Below the pieces are notes generated by a model. It was not told the origin of the DNA and searched no databases. It worked only from the letters and a program-made list of their open reading frames with translations. From NCBI RefSeq assembly GCF_014649835.1, contig NZ_BMTU01000007.1, positions 124,001-188,000 on the forward strand: a DNA stretch of 64,000 bases, written 5' to 3'. The translations under genes and the position numbers were made by a program. Shown one piece after another: positions 1 to 8,960 of this stretch (position 1 is its first letter; every line of letters starts with the position of its first letter). This stretch comes from Streptomyces pilosus. GTDB taxonomy: Bacteria; Actinomycetota; Actinomycetes; Streptomycetales; Streptomycetaceae.

Positions 1-2
1 CC

Positions 3-1016
3 CAGCTCGTCTGGTCGGCGCTGGGAGTGGCGCTGTTCACCTCGGTCGTCCTGGTGCTGCGCGACCACCGGGTGCTCCAGCGCTACACCTACCTGTGCGT
101 CACCGTCGCGCTCGTCCTGCTGACGGTGCCGATCCTCTTCCCGGCGGTGAACGGGGCCCGGATCTGGATCCGGGTCGCCGGATTCTCCATCCAGCCGGGC
201 GAGTTCGCGAAGGTACTCCTCGCGGTGTTCTTCGCCGCCTACCTCGCGGCGAACCGCGGTGCCCTCACCTACGCGGGCCGCCGGGTGTGGGGACTGCAAC
301 TGCCCACCGGGCGGGTGCTCGGCCCGATCGTCGCCGTGTGGCTGGTCAGTGTGGGTGTCCTGGTCCTGGAGCGGGATCTCGGCACCTCGCTGCTCTTCTT
401 CGGCCTGTTCGTGGTGATGCTGTACGTCGCCACCGGCCGCACCGGCTGGATCGCGCTGGGGCTGCTGCTGGCCTCGCTGGGCGCGGTGGCCGTGGGGCGC
501 CTCGAACCGCACGTGCACCACCGGATCGAGACCTGGCTGCACCCGTTCGCCTCCATCGAGGCGGGCGAGGGCCCGAACCAGCTCGCCCAGTCGCTGTTCG
601 CCTTCGCGGAGGGCGGCATCCTCGGAGCCGGGCTCGGGCTCGGGCATTCCGTGCTGATCGGCTTCGCGGTCAAGTCCGACTTCATCCTGGCGACGGCCGG
701 GGAGGAGCTGGGCCTGGCCGGACTGTCCGCGATCATCCTGCTGTACGGGCTGCTGGTGGAGCGCGGCTACCGGGCCGGGCTCGCCCTGCGCGACCCCTTC
801 GGCCGCCTGCTCGCCGTGGGCCTCGCCTCCCTCGTGGCGCTCCAGGTCTTCGTGATCGCGGGCGGGGTCACCGGGCTGATCCCGCTGACCGGGATGGCGA
901 TGCCGTTCCTGGCGCAGGGCGGCTCGTCGGTGGTGACCAACTGGACGATCGTGGCGCTGCTGGTCCGGCTGAGCGACTGCGCGCGGCGGCAGGACGGCGG
1001 GGGTGGCGCCCGGTGA
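3..1016 (+). CDS. FtsW/RodA/SpoVE (SEDS) family peptidoglycan glycosyltransferase, 5' end missing
   Basis: The reading frame is open from the first bases of the window, so the N-terminus lies outside it. The visible part is a polytopic membrane protein with SEDS landmarks: an NGARIWI segment followed by PGEFAK, a charged RDLGTSLLFFG loop, an ATAGEELGLAG segment and a C-terminal GGSSVVTNW stretch. SEDS proteins polymerise lipid II into glycan strands together with a class B penicillin-binding protein. The stop overlaps the start of such a PBP by four bases (GTGA), which implies translational coupling. FtsW proper normally sits in the dcw cluster, so this is probably a RodA-like or sporulation/elongation paralogue. 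The family is certain; the specific paralogue is not. Confidence 0.93.
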   Translation, partial: QLVWSALGVALFTSVVLVLRDHRVLQRYTYLCVTVALVLLTVPILFPAVNGARIWIRVAGFSIQPGEFAKVLLAVFFAAYLAANRGALTYAGRRVWGLQLPTGRVLGPIVAVWLVSVGVLVLERDLGTSLLFFGLFVVMLYVATGRTGWIALGLLLASLGAVAVGRLEPHVHHRIETWLHPFASIEAGEGPNQLAQSLFAFAEGGILGAGLGLGHSVLIGFAVKSDFILATAGEELGLAGLSAIILLYGLLVERGYRAGLALRDPFGRLLAVGLASLVALQVFVIAGGVTGLIPLTGMAMPFLAQGGSSVVTNWTIVALLVRLSDCARRQDGGGGAR

Positions 1017-2470
1017 CCCGCCACATCCGGCACGCCGCGCTGTTCTGCGCCCTGCTGCTGGTCGCCCTGCTGGTCAACGCCGCCCGCGTGCAGGTGCTGC
1101 ACGCGGGCGACTACGAGGCGAACCCGGCCAACCGCCGTGACGCCATCTCCCGCTACCGGCAGCCGCGCGGCGACATCCTGGTCGACGGCCGGCCGGTCAC
1201 CGGGTCGCGGGACACCGGGGAACACCTCCGCTACGAACGGACGTACACGGACGGGCCGTTGTACGCGCCGGTGACCGGCTTCGCCTCGCAGGAGTACGGC
1301 ACGACGCTGCTGGAGCACACGGAGGACGGGCTGCTCTCCGGCGCCGCCCCGCTGCTCGCGCCGCTGCCGCGGTGGAACGAGTTCACCCGCTCCCGCAACG
1401 CGGGCGGCGACGTGGTGACCACGATCGACCCGGCGGCGCAGCGCGCGGCGTTCGAGGGGCTGCGCTCGCGGAAGGGGGCGGTGGCGGCGGTGGAACCGTC
1501 GACCGGGCGGATCCTGGCACTGGTGTCGGTCCCCTCGTACGATCCGGCGCTGCTGTCCGGGAACGGCAGGACGGCGCGGGCCGCCTGGGCGCGGCTGAAC
1601 GCCGATCCGGACCGGCCGATGCTGAACCGGGCGGTGCAGCGCACCTATCCGCCGGGCTCCACCTTCAAGGTGGTCACCGCGGCGGCGGCGCTGGACGCGG
1701 GGGTGGTGAAGGGCCTGGACAAGCCGACCGACTCCCCCGATCCGTACACCCTGCCGGGGACCACGACGCGACTGACCAACGGCTCCGAGGGCTGTGCGGA
1801 CGCCACGCTGCGGGAGGCGTTCGTGTGGTCCTGCAACACGGTCTTCGCCGCCCTCGGGGTGGCGGCGGGGGTGGAACGGATGAAGGACACGGCGCTCGGC
1901 TTCGGCTTCAACGACGACGGCCTGCGGATCCCGTTCCCGGTGGCGCGCAGCACCTTCGACACCCGTGTGGACCGGGCACAGTTGGCGCTGTCGTCGATCG
2001 GGCAGTACAACACGCGCGCCACTCCCCTGCAGATGGCGATGGTCGCGGCGGCCGTGGCGGGCGGCGGGCAGGTGCGTGAGCCGTACCTGGTGGAGCGGAC
2101 GACGCGGTCGGGCGGCGGCACGGTGTCGTCGGCGGGTTCCAGCCCGGTGCGGCGGGCCATGCATCCGGCGACGGCCCTGCGGCTGCGGGAACTGATGCGG
2201 GGCGTGGTGGAGGACGGCACGGGCAGGAAGGCCGCGGTCCCCGGTGCCGTGGTCGGCGGCAAGACCGGCACCGCTCAGCACGGGCTGGGCAACTCCGGTA
2301 CGCCGTACGCCTGGTTCATCTCCTGGGCGCAGCACGAGGAGGACCTGGAGCCGAAGGTGGCGGTGGCCGTGGTGGTCGAGGACGCGGCCGCGAACCGGAG
2401 GGAGATCAGCGGGGGCGGGACGGCCGCGCCGATCGCCCGGGCGGTGATGGAGGCGGTGCTGAAGCCGTAG
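1013..2470 (+). CDS. Class B penicillin-binding protein (D,D-transpeptidase)
   Basis: This 485-residue protein has one N-terminal membrane anchor (about residues 6-23) and a periplasmic transpeptidase domain. All three active-site motifs are present: STFK with the nucleophile Ser216, SCN at about 273-275 and KTG at about 417-419. The N-terminal dimerisation region between the anchor and the catalytic domain is short. I start at the GTG at 1013 because it overlaps the upstream SEDS stop and is directly followed by the hydrophobic anchor; the same frame stays open upstream only as antisense-like noise. It should cross-link peptidoglycan made by its SEDS partner. The pair resembles the PbpA/RodA pair of mycobacteria and the equivalent Streptomyces pair. 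Confidence 0.95.
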   Translation: MTRHIRHAALFCALLLVALLVNAARVQVLHAGDYEANPANRRDAISRYRQPRGDILVDGRPVTGSRDTGEHLRYERTYTDGPLYAPVTGFASQEYGTTLLEHTEDGLLSGAAPLLAPLPRWNEFTRSRNAGGDVVTTIDPAAQRAAFEGLRSRKGAVAAVEPSTGRILALVSVPSYDPALLSGNGRTARAAWARLNADPDRPMLNRAVQRTYPPGSTFKVVTAAAALDAGVVKGLDKPTDSPDPYTLPGTTTRLTNGSEGCADATLREAFVWSCNTVFAALGVAAGVERMKDTALGFGFNDDGLRIPFPVARSTFDTRVDRAQLALSSIGQYNTRATPLQMAMVAAAVAGGGQVREPYLVERTTRSGGGTVSSAGSSPVRRAMHPATALRLRELMRGVVEDGTGRKAAVPGAVVGGKTGTAQHGLGNSGTPYAWFISWAQHEEDLEPKVAVAVVVEDAAANRREISGGGTAAPIARAVMEAVLKP

Positions 2471-2524
2471 GCGCCGGCGCCCACTTGATGAGTGCGACGT
2501 ACCGGAGGGGCCGGGCCGCTCGGC

Positions 2525-3124
2525 CTAACGGCGACGGCCGACAGCGGTGAGGTCGATGTCGACGGGGAACGGGACGGTGACCTTGAGCCGGTCGTGGAAG
2601 ATCCCCATCGGCACGTATGACTTGGTCATCGGGTCGAGTTCGTAGACGTAGACCACGGGGAGTCCCTCGTTCTCCTCGACGCGCCAGTAATGCGGAATGC
2701 CCCCAGCCGCGTACTTCCGCGGCTTCACCTCGCGATCCCGCTCCTGCGAGTCCCTGGAGACGACCTCGACAGCGATCATGACGTCCTCCGGGCTGTACCA
2801 GGTCTGGCCCGGGCCGGTGTCCGCGCCCGCACGGAACACCAGAACATCCGGTTCCGGCCGGTTGCGTCCGTCGAGCTTGACGGTCATCTCACGGATGACG
2901 TCCAGCTCATCCGGTACCTGAGCCAGCAGGGCGTTGTCCAGCAAACGGATGACGCGTGAGTGGAAATTGGTCTGCGGACTCACGAAGACGAGGCTCCCGT
3001 CGATCAGCTCCGTGTGCGGAGGCAGGTTGGGAAGCTTGTCCAGATCGTCCGCCGTCCAGCCGCCCGCCGGCGGACGGGGCCACTCGTAGTCGTCGTCCAG
3101 CCCGTAGTCGCGTGCGGCGCTCAT
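2525..3124 (-). CDS. Uma2 family (DUF820) putative endonuclease
   Basis: This 199-residue protein has the Uma2 fold signature, a PD-(D/E)XK nuclease-like family that is abundant in Streptomyces and cyanobacteria. The conserved positions are Glu39 in TELIDG, Asp93 in EPDVLVF, Glu120 in VEVVS and Lys138 in the KPRKY element. I chose the ATG at 3124 because a GGGAG motif lies about six bases upstream; an upstream in-frame start at 3160 lacks one. Family members occur in many copies per genome and their cellular role is mostly unknown, so nuclease activity is inferred from the fold. It is monocistronic and divergent from the diiron oxygenase gene. Confidence 0.85.
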   Translation of the reverse strand: MSAARDYGLDDDYEWPRPPAGGWTADDLDKLPNLPPHTELIDGSLVFVSPQTNFHSRVIRLLDNALLAQVPDELDVIREMTVKLDGRNRPEPDVLVFRAGADTGPGQTWYSPEDVMIAVEVVSRDSQERDREVKPRKYAAGGIPHYWRVEENEGLPVVYVYELDPMTKSYVPMGIFHDRLKVTVPFPVDIDLTAVGRRR

Positions 3125-3347
3125 GATCGCTCCCATGTGGCCGGAGTCTGACGGACGCACTCAGCGTACCCAGACCGATCACGGACGTTGCGCTCCGTCG
3201 GGTGACCATCGGGCGCGGCGTTGACGCCGCCTCCGCGCACACCCGTCGTCGACAACTCCCGGCCGAGGGATTGACGGGCTTGCTGACAGGGAGTCTCATA
3301 AGTGGGTGACCTGTCGGCAGCACGAGACGCCCTGAGGTGGAGCCGCC

Positions 3348-4286
3348 ATGACGACCCTGACGGATGCGGACGCGGTCGACGGTCTGCGGGACGCCCTCGG
3401 GCTGCTCAAGGACCGGGAGCAGGTGGCCGAGCGGCTGCTGGAGTCGTCCGCCCGGCACTCCTTCGACCCGGACGAGGAACTGGACTGGGAGGCCCCCTTC
3501 GAGGAGGGCAAGTGGTTCTGGCCGCCGGAGCTGGTGTCGCTGTACGACACCCCGATGTGGCGGCGGATGAGCGAGGAGCAGCGCATCCTGCTCTCCCGGC
3601 ACGAGGCGGCCGCGCTGGCCTCGCTCGGCATCTGGTTCGAGCTGATCCTGATGCAGCTGCTGGTGCGGCACATCTACGACAAGGCCGCCACCAGCGCGCA
3701 CGTGCGCTACGCGCTCACCGAGATCGAGGACGAGTGCCGGCACTCGAAGATGTTCGCCCGGGTCATCACGCGCAGCGGCACACCCTGGTACCCCGTCGCC
3801 CGGGTGCACCAGAACCTCGGCCGGCTGTTCAAGACGATCTCCACCACGCCCGGCTCCTTCACGGCGACGCTGCTCGGCGAGGAGGTGCTGGACTGGATGC
3901 AGCGGCTGACCTTCCCCGACGAGCGGGTCCAGCCGCTGATCCGGGGCGTGACGCGCATCCACGTCGTCGAGGAGGCCCGGCACGTGCGCTACGCCCGTGA
4001 GGAGCTGCGGCGCCAGATGGTGACCGCCCCGCGGTGGTCCCAGGAGTTCACCCGGCTCACCTCCGGGGAGTTCGCCCGGGTGTTCTCCGTGGCGTTCGTG
4101 AACCCCGAGGTGTACACCCAGGTCGGGCTCGACCGGCGGGAGGCCGTCGCGCAGGTGAAGGCGAGCGGGCACCGGCGGGACGTGATGCAGCAGGGCTCCA
4201 GGCGGCTCACCGACTTCCTGGACGACATCGGGGTGCTGCGCGGGGCCGGCCGGCGGCTGTGGAAGTCGTCCGGGCTGCTGGCGTAG
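3348..4286 (+). CDS. AurF/CmlI-like diiron oxygenase
   Basis: This 312-residue, mainly helical protein belongs to the p-aminobenzoate N-oxygenase (AurF) family. It carries two E-x-x-H metal-binding motifs, E129-H132 (EDECRH) and E209-H212 (VEEARH), with additional upstream Glu residues (for example in HEAAAL and FELIL) that could complete the diiron site. Characterised relatives oxidise aryl amines to nitro groups in antibiotic pathways. No biosynthetic cluster is visible here, so the substrate is unknown. A TetR regulator follows 44 bases downstream on the same strand and probably belongs to the same unit. A GAGGTGGAG ribosome-binding region precedes the ATG. Confidence 0.88.
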   Translation: MTTLTDADAVDGLRDALGLLKDREQVAERLLESSARHSFDPDEELDWEAPFEEGKWFWPPELVSLYDTPMWRRMSEEQRILLSRHEAAALASLGIWFELILMQLLVRHIYDKAATSAHVRYALTEIEDECRHSKMFARVITRSGTPWYPVARVHQNLGRLFKTISTTPGSFTATLLGEEVLDWMQRLTFPDERVQPLIRGVTRIHVVEEARHVRYAREELRRQMVTAPRWSQEFTRLTSGEFARVFSVAFVNPEVYTQVGLDRREAVAQVKASGHRRDVMQQGSRRLTDFLDDIGVLRGAGRRLWKSSGLLA

Positions 4287-4330
4287 CCAGGACCCGGCGC
4301 ACTCCGCGGGCGGACGGTTACGCTGCGAGC

Positions 4331-4984
4331 ATGACACCGCAGGCCCCCACCCCCGCCTACCGGCGGCTCAGCGTCGAGGAGCGCCGCAGCCAGCTGCTCG
4401 AGGCCGCGCTGTCCCTCTTCGCCCACCACGCACCGGAGGACGTGTCGCTGGACGACGTGGCGGAGGCGGCCGGTGTGTCACGGCCCCTGGTCTACCGGTA
4501 CTTCCCGGGCGGCAAGCAGCAGCTGTACGAGGCGGCCCTGATGTCCGCCGCCGACGAGCTGCGCACCTGCTTCGACGAGCCCCACGAGGGCCCGCTGCTG
4601 CCCCGGCTGTCCCGGGCCGTCGACCGTTACCTCGCCTTCGTCGACCAGCACGACGCCGGCTTCAGCGCACTGCTCCAGGGCGGCAGCGTCGTGGAGACGT
4701 CCCGTACCACCGCGATCGTGGACGGGGTGCGCCGGGCCGCCGCCGAGCACGTCCTCAGCCATCTCGGGGTCACCGAACCCGGCCCCCGGCTGCGGATGAC
4801 CATCAGGATGTGGATCACCGCCGTGGAGGCGGCCTCGCTGATCTGGCTCGACGAGGACAAGCAGCCGCCGCTGGAGGAGCTGCGGGACTGGCTGGTGGAG
4901 CAGTTCGTGGCGGTGCTGATGGTCACCGCGCGGCGCGACGCGCAGACCGACGCGCTGGTGGGGACACTGGCCGCCGAGCTCTGA
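4331..4984 (+). CDS. TetR/AcrR family transcriptional regulator
   Basis: This 217-residue protein has a typical N-terminal TetR helix-turn-helix (about residues 39-70, VSLDDVAEAAGVSRPLVYRYFPGG) and a helical C-terminal ligand-binding domain. The ATG at 4331 is chosen because the conserved SVEERRSQLLEAAL start of the TetR domain follows within about 20 residues; the longer open frame upstream overlaps the oxygenase gene. It lies immediately downstream of the AurF-like gene and is a good candidate for its regulator. The ligand and operator are unknown. Confidence 0.93.
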   Translation: MTPQAPTPAYRRLSVEERRSQLLEAALSLFAHHAPEDVSLDDVAEAAGVSRPLVYRYFPGGKQQLYEAALMSAADELRTCFDEPHEGPLLPRLSRAVDRYLAFVDQHDAGFSALLQGGSVVETSRTTAIVDGVRRAAAEHVLSHLGVTEPGPRLRMTIRMWITAVEAASLIWLDEDKQPPLEELRDWLVEQFVAVLMVTARRDAQTDALVGTLAAEL

Positions 4985-5049
4985 CGCGCCGGGACGCCGG
5001 CGCCGGGCGGGTCGCCGCGAGGGGACCGCCCCGGCCGGCTCCGCGCGCG

Positions 5050-5382
5050 ATGGCCGAAACTGGTGGGGTGAAGAGCCAAGACACCCCCTTCGAGGGCGGG
5101 CCCATGGACGGGCGCGTCCTGCCCGTGCTGCTGGGCATCACCGGGCACCCGCCCAAGACGTACCGCATCCCCGTCCCCGCCCCGGACGGCGGCCCGCCCA
5201 CGGTGCTGGTCTACCGCCGGGTGCCCCGCGCCCGGAGTTCGCGGACCGGGCTGACCCGGGGGTGGAAGTACCTGTACGACCCGGCGGGGCCGGCCTCCGG
5301 GCGCCCGAGGTGGCCGTGGTCGAAGCCCGCGTCCGATCCAGACGCCACGCCGGGCGGCAAGCCGGACGACGCCGACGGGTGA
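5050..5382 (+). CDS. Hypothetical protein, proline-rich, about 110 residues
   Basis: I do not recognise this protein. It contains a short beta-rich core (GRVLPVLLGITGHPPKTYRIPVP followed by PTVLVYRRVPR), then a basic/Trp-containing stretch and a disordered Pro/Asp/Gly tail. Codon use looks coding (strong GC at third positions), which supports a real gene. The ATG at 5050 has no clear ribosome-binding site. A GTG at 5068 giving VKSQDTPFEGGPMDG is an equally good start. It has no predicted signal peptide or membrane segment. Confidence 0.6.
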   Translation: MAETGGVKSQDTPFEGGPMDGRVLPVLLGITGHPPKTYRIPVPAPDGGPPTVLVYRRVPRARSSRTGLTRGWKYLYDPAGPASGRPRWPWSKPASDPDATPGGKPDDADG

Positions 5383-5485
5383 CCCCGTTGCGCCGAACCG
5401 CGCACACTCGCCGAGCGGGCGGCGCCGGCCCGCCCGATGCTCGCGATGCGGAGCGGACGGGCCGCCCCGCGTCGGAGGTGATGGC

Positions 5486-6649
5486 GTGTCAGGAATGCTT
5501 CTGCGTCTGGTGTGCACGGCGGCACTCGCGGCCGGGACCGCCCTCGCACCCGCGTCCGCGACGGCCGCGCCGGAACCGGGCGGCGGCGCGGGCGACTCCG
5601 GCGGGCGTTCCGTGGCCGAACTGCTGACGGAGCTTCAGACCCTGTACCGGGAGGCCGGGAAGGCCACCGAGTCCTACAACGCCACCGGGGAACGGCTGAA
5701 GGAGCAGCGCGCCGAGACCGAGCGGCTGGAGCGCGCCCTGGCCCGCACCCGCACCTCCCTGAGCGACAGCCGGGGAGAGGCCGGACGGCTGGCCCGGCAG
5801 CAGTACCAGAGCGTCACCGGTCTCTCCCCCTACGTCCGCCTGCTGCTGGCGCGCGATCCGCAGCGCGCCCTCGAACAGGGCCATGTGATCGGCCGGTTGG
5901 CGCGGGAGCGGGCGGAGACGGTGGGCCGGCTCACCGGTGAGGAGAAGGCGGCCGGCGAACTGGCCCGGCGGGCCCGCAAGGCACTCGCCGACCGGCGCGC
6001 CCTCACCGAGCGGAGCAGGAAGCAGCGCGACGAGGTGCGGGAACGGCTCCGCGAGGTCGAGGAGCTGCTGGCCTCGCTGAGCGCCGAGCAGCTCGCCGCG
6101 CTGGCCGCACTGGAGCACGACCGGGTCGCCGAGGCGCAGGAGGAGCTGATCGCCTCCGGAGCCCTCGGCAGCGGCGGCGCGCCCCCGACCGCGGCGGGCG
6201 AGCGGGCGGTGCGGTACGCCGTGGCGCAGCTCGGGAAGCCGTACGAGTGGGGGGCGGAGGGGCCGGCGGCGTACGACTGCTCGGGGCTGACCTCCGAGGC
6301 GTGGGGCGCCGCCGGGACGCCGGTCCCCCGGACCAGCCAGGAGCAGTGGGCCCACCTGGAGCGGATCGGGCTGGCGGACCTGCGGCCGGGGGACCTCGTC
6401 GTGTACTTCCCCGAGGCCACGCACGTGGCCCTCTACCTCGGCGACGGCATGGTGGTGCAGGCGCCCCGGCCCGGCGCGCGGGTCAAGGTCTCCCCGATCG
6501 CGGCGAACCCGGTGCTCGGTGCCGTGCGGCCCGACCCGGAGGGGGAGCCCCTGGAGGCGTACGTGCCGCCGGAGCTCCCCGCCGGGGCGACGGACGGGCC
6601 GGACGAGGGCTACCGGGCCGGTTACGCGCCCGAGACCTCCGCCAGGTAG
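5486..6649 (+). CDS. Secreted NlpC/P60 family peptidoglycan endopeptidase
   Basis: This 387-residue protein begins with a signal peptide (LLRLVCTAALAAGTALAPASATA), then a long coiled coil (about residues 45-230) rich in Arg, Glu and Ala, and a C-terminal NlpC/P60 domain (about 240-350). The catalytic Cys265 sits in YDCSGL and the general-base His313 in THVALYLG. Such RipA-like hydrolases cut the D-Glu to diaminopimelate bond; the coiled coil probably mediates autoinhibition or docking to a divisome or FtsEX-like partner. The GTG start at 5486 follows a GGAGG seven bases upstream. Its 3' end overlaps the convergent monooxygenase gene by 28 bases. Confidence 0.93.
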   Translation: MSGMLLRLVCTAALAAGTALAPASATAAPEPGGGAGDSGGRSVAELLTELQTLYREAGKATESYNATGERLKEQRAETERLERALARTRTSLSDSRGEAGRLARQQYQSVTGLSPYVRLLLARDPQRALEQGHVIGRLARERAETVGRLTGEEKAAGELARRARKALADRRALTERSRKQRDEVRERLREVEELLASLSAEQLAALAALEHDRVAEAQEELIASGALGSGGAPPTAAGERAVRYAVAQLGKPYEWGAEGPAAYDCSGLTSEAWGAAGTPVPRTSQEQWAHLERIGLADLRPGDLVVYFPEATHVALYLGDGMVVQAPRPGARVKVSPIAANPVLGAVRPDPEGEPLEAYVPPELPAGATDGPDEGYRAGYAPETSAR

Positions 6650-7875
6650 GCGCCGGTCTTCTCCGGCTCGTAGAAGAAGTCCTCGAAGTCGGCCGGGTTG
6701 TTGAACCCGTTGGCGAAGCGGTCGGCGACGGGCTGGAGCTCCCCGGCCGCGCCGATCAGGTTCAGGACGTGCTCCGGCGGCGGCGCGAGCATGGCGTTGG
6801 TCCACTTGGTGACGTGCCGGGCCGTCTCCCAGTAGCGGTCGAAGGTCTGCCGCATCCACGCCTCGTCGAACTCCTTCTCGCCGTGCTCGATGATCGAGGC
6901 GAGGTAGGAGGCGGCGCACTTCGAGGCGGAGTTGGAGCCCTGGCCGGTGATCGGGTCGTTGGCGACGACCACGTCGGCGACACCGAGGACGAGTCCGCCG
7001 GAGGGCAGCCGGCCGACGGGGTTGCGGACGGTGGGGGCGTACCGCCCGGCGAGGGTGCCGCCGGCGTCGGTCAGTTCCACCTTGGTGGCCCGCGCGTACT
7101 CCCAGGGCAGGAACTTCTCCATGAGTTCCAGGGTCAGGGAGAGGTGCTCGGCGGGGTCCTTGACGTCCTTGAAGGCGTCCAGCGGGCCACCGGGTACGCC
7201 CTCCCAGAACAGGATGTCGGCGCGGCCCGAGAGGGTGAGGGTCGGCATGATGAACATCTCGCCGACACCGGGGATCAGGTTGCAGCGGACCGCCTCCGTG
7301 TCCGGGTGCTCCGGACGCGGGCCCATGCCGTGGACGTAGGCGACGGCGAGGGCGCGCTGCGGCTCGCTGTACGGGGAGCGCTCCGCGTCCCGGCCGAACA
7401 TCTGCACCAGCTCGCCCTTGCCGGCCGAGACGAGCACCAGGTCGTAGGTGCGGGAGAAGTAGTCGAGGTCGCCGACGGCCGCCCCGTGGATGACCAGCTG
7501 TCCGCCCCGCTGGGCGAAGGTCTCCATCCAGCCGGCCATCTTCACCCGCTGGTCGACCGACTGCGCGAAGCCGTCGAGCCGGCCCAGCCAGTCGATCGCG
7601 CGCTGCGAGGGCCCCGGGTCGAACGAGCCGGGGGCCGCGACCGAGACACCGAGGCCCTGGATCTTCGGGGCCTGGGACTCCCAGAAGTTCAGCTGGAGAT
7701 CACGCTCGTGCTGCAGGGCGGTGTGGAACATGCACTGCGTCGACATGACCCGCCCGGTGCGGATCTCGTCCGCGGTCCGGTTGGACATCAGGGTGACCTC
7801 GTACCCGTGCGACTGGAGGCCGAGGGCGAGCTGGAGACCGGACTGTCCGGCTCCGACGACGAGTATCTTCCGCAT
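6622..7875 (-). CDS. Styrene/indole monooxygenase-like FAD oxygenase (StyA type)
   Basis: This 417-residue flavoprotein has an N-terminal GxGxxG FAD-binding motif at residues 8-13 (VVGAGQSG) and overall StyA-like features, including the TQCMFHTALQ segment and a PNPxx-like substrate domain. Such enzymes epoxidise styrene or indole and need a separate flavin reductase, which I do not see here. The gene is the last of a five-gene minus-strand run, 34 bases downstream of cvnD, so it is probably co-transcribed with the conservon. Conservons often carry an extra enzyme such as a P450 at this position, so this flavoprotein may be a conservon output. Its substrate is unknown. Confidence 0.85.
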   Translation of the reverse strand: MRKILVVGAGQSGLQLALGLQSHGYEVTLMSNRTADEIRTGRVMSTQCMFHTALQHERDLQLNFWESQAPKIQGLGVSVAAPGSFDPGPSQRAIDWLGRLDGFAQSVDQRVKMAGWMETFAQRGGQLVIHGAAVGDLDYFSRTYDLVLVSAGKGELVQMFGRDAERSPYSEPQRALAVAYVHGMGPRPEHPDTEAVRCNLIPGVGEMFIMPTLTLSGRADILFWEGVPGGPLDAFKDVKDPAEHLSLTLELMEKFLPWEYARATKVELTDAGGTLAGRYAPTVRNPVGRLPSGGLVLGVADVVVANDPITGQGSNSASKCAASYLASIIEHGEKEFDEAWMRQTFDRYWETARHVTKWTNAMLAPPPEHVLNLIGAAGELQPVADRFANGFNNPADFEDFFYEPEKTGAYLAEVSGA

Positions 7876-7909
7876 GCGGGGGACGCTCCAAAGGGGGGTT
7901 GCTCGGGGA

Positions 7910-8548
7910 TTACTCGGGGGTTTCGTCGAGCGCGTGGCCCACGAGGGACAGGAGGGTCTCGATGGCCGAGATCCGACGGCGCGCGTCCATGATCATGACA
8001 GGTATGTGCGCGGGGATCGTCAGCGCCTCCCGCACGTCCTCGGCGTCGAACTGCTCGCTGCCGTCGAAGTGGTTGACCGCGACGACGTACGGCAGTCCGC
8101 AGCTCTCGAAGTAGTCCAGCGCCGGCCAGCAGTCCTTCAGCCGCCGGGTGTCCGCCATGACGACGGCGCCGATCGCGCCGCGCACCAGGTCGTCCCACAT
8201 GAACCAGAACCGCTGCTGACCGGGGGTGCCGAAGAGGTACAGCACCAGGTCGTCGTCGAGCGTGATGCGGCCGAAGTCCATGGCCACGGTGGTGGTGAGC
8301 TTGTCCGGCGTGGCGGTGAGGTCGTCGGTGTCCGCGCTCGCCTCGGTCATCAGCGCCTCGGTCCGCAGGGGCGTGATCTCCGAGACGGTGGTGACGAGCG
8401 TGGTCTTGCCGACGCCGAACCCGCCCGCCACCACTATCTTCGTGGCGATCGGCGCGCGGGTGCGGTCCGTCTGCCAGGGCAGCGCGGGCTCGTCCTCTTC
8501 GACGAGCGGGGAGACGCCGTGAGCGACGTCAGAGACGGCGGAGTCCAC
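7910..8548 (-). CDS. cvnD: Conservon small GTPase CvnD
   Basis: This 212-residue Ras-like GTPase has a P-loop GGFGVGKTT at residues 42-50, a DFGRI switch II-like segment and an NHFD base-recognition motif in place of classical NKxD. It belongs to the ATP/GTP-binding CvnD family found as the last core gene of Streptomyces conservons. The start overlaps the end of cvnC by 20 bases. Conservon proteins are thought to form a membrane-associated complex resembling G-protein-coupled signalling, with CvnA as the sensor. The signal for this copy is unknown. Confidence 0.95.
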   Translation of the reverse strand: MDSAVSDVAHGVSPLVEEDEPALPWQTDRTRAPIATKIVVAGGFGVGKTTLVTTVSEITPLRTEALMTEASADTDDLTATPDKLTTTVAMDFGRITLDDDLVLYLFGTPGQQRFWFMWDDLVRGAIGAVVMADTRRLKDCWPALDYFESCGLPYVVAVNHFDGSEQFDAEDVREALTIPAHIPVMIMDARRRISAIETLLSLVGHALDETPE

Positions 8549-8960
8549 TCAGCACCCTTTCCAGCAACGCGCGGTCCGGGCGGCCCGTGCCGTGGCCGGT
8601 TCCCGTTCCGTAGACACGGATCTTTCCCTGGTCCGCGAGATCGCTGAGGAGCACGCGGACCACACCGAGCGGCATCCTCAGCAGCGCGGCGATCTCGGCC
8701 ACCGTGCGCATGCGGCGGCACAGTTCGACGATGGCCCGCATCTCCGGCATCACCCGGGAGGTCAGGCCCCCGCTCGTCAGCTCCTTGCGCTCCTGCGCGG
8801 CTTCGAGGGCGGCGGTGCCGGTTGTAGCGCCGACGAACGTCTCGACGAGGAGGACGTGACCGAAGCGGGTACGGCCGCCGGTGAGCGAGTAGGGCCGGAC
8901 CCGGGCGGGTTTGCGGTCACCGCCGCGCACCGGCAGGTGTTTCCTGGACTTGCTGCTCAT
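8529..8960 (-). CDS. cvnC: Conservon protein CvnC (DUF742)
   Basis: This 143-residue protein is a DUF742 member with the hallmark RPYSLTGGRT segment near residue 22 and a C-terminal winged-helix-like region (RMPLGVVRVLLSDLADQGKIRV). The N-terminus is very basic. It is translationally coupled to cvnB upstream (four-base overlap) and to cvnD downstream (20-base overlap). It should bridge the CvnB roadblock protein and the CvnD GTPase, an inference from conservon organisation. Confidence 0.94.
   Translation of the reverse strand: MSSKSRKHLPVRGGDRKPARVRPYSLTGGRTRFGHVLLVETFVGATTGTAALEAAQERKELTSGGLTSRVMPEMRAIVELCRRMRTVAEIAALLRMPLGVVRVLLSDLADQGKIRVYGTGTGHGTGRPDRALLERVLSGLRRL

Noticed and set aside
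95..1012. Upstream extension of the PBP frame across the SEDS gene
   Set aside because: The frame overlaps the SEDS gene, is Arg/Pro-rich and shadow-like, and the PBP has a natural coupled GTG start at 1013 followed by its membrane anchor.
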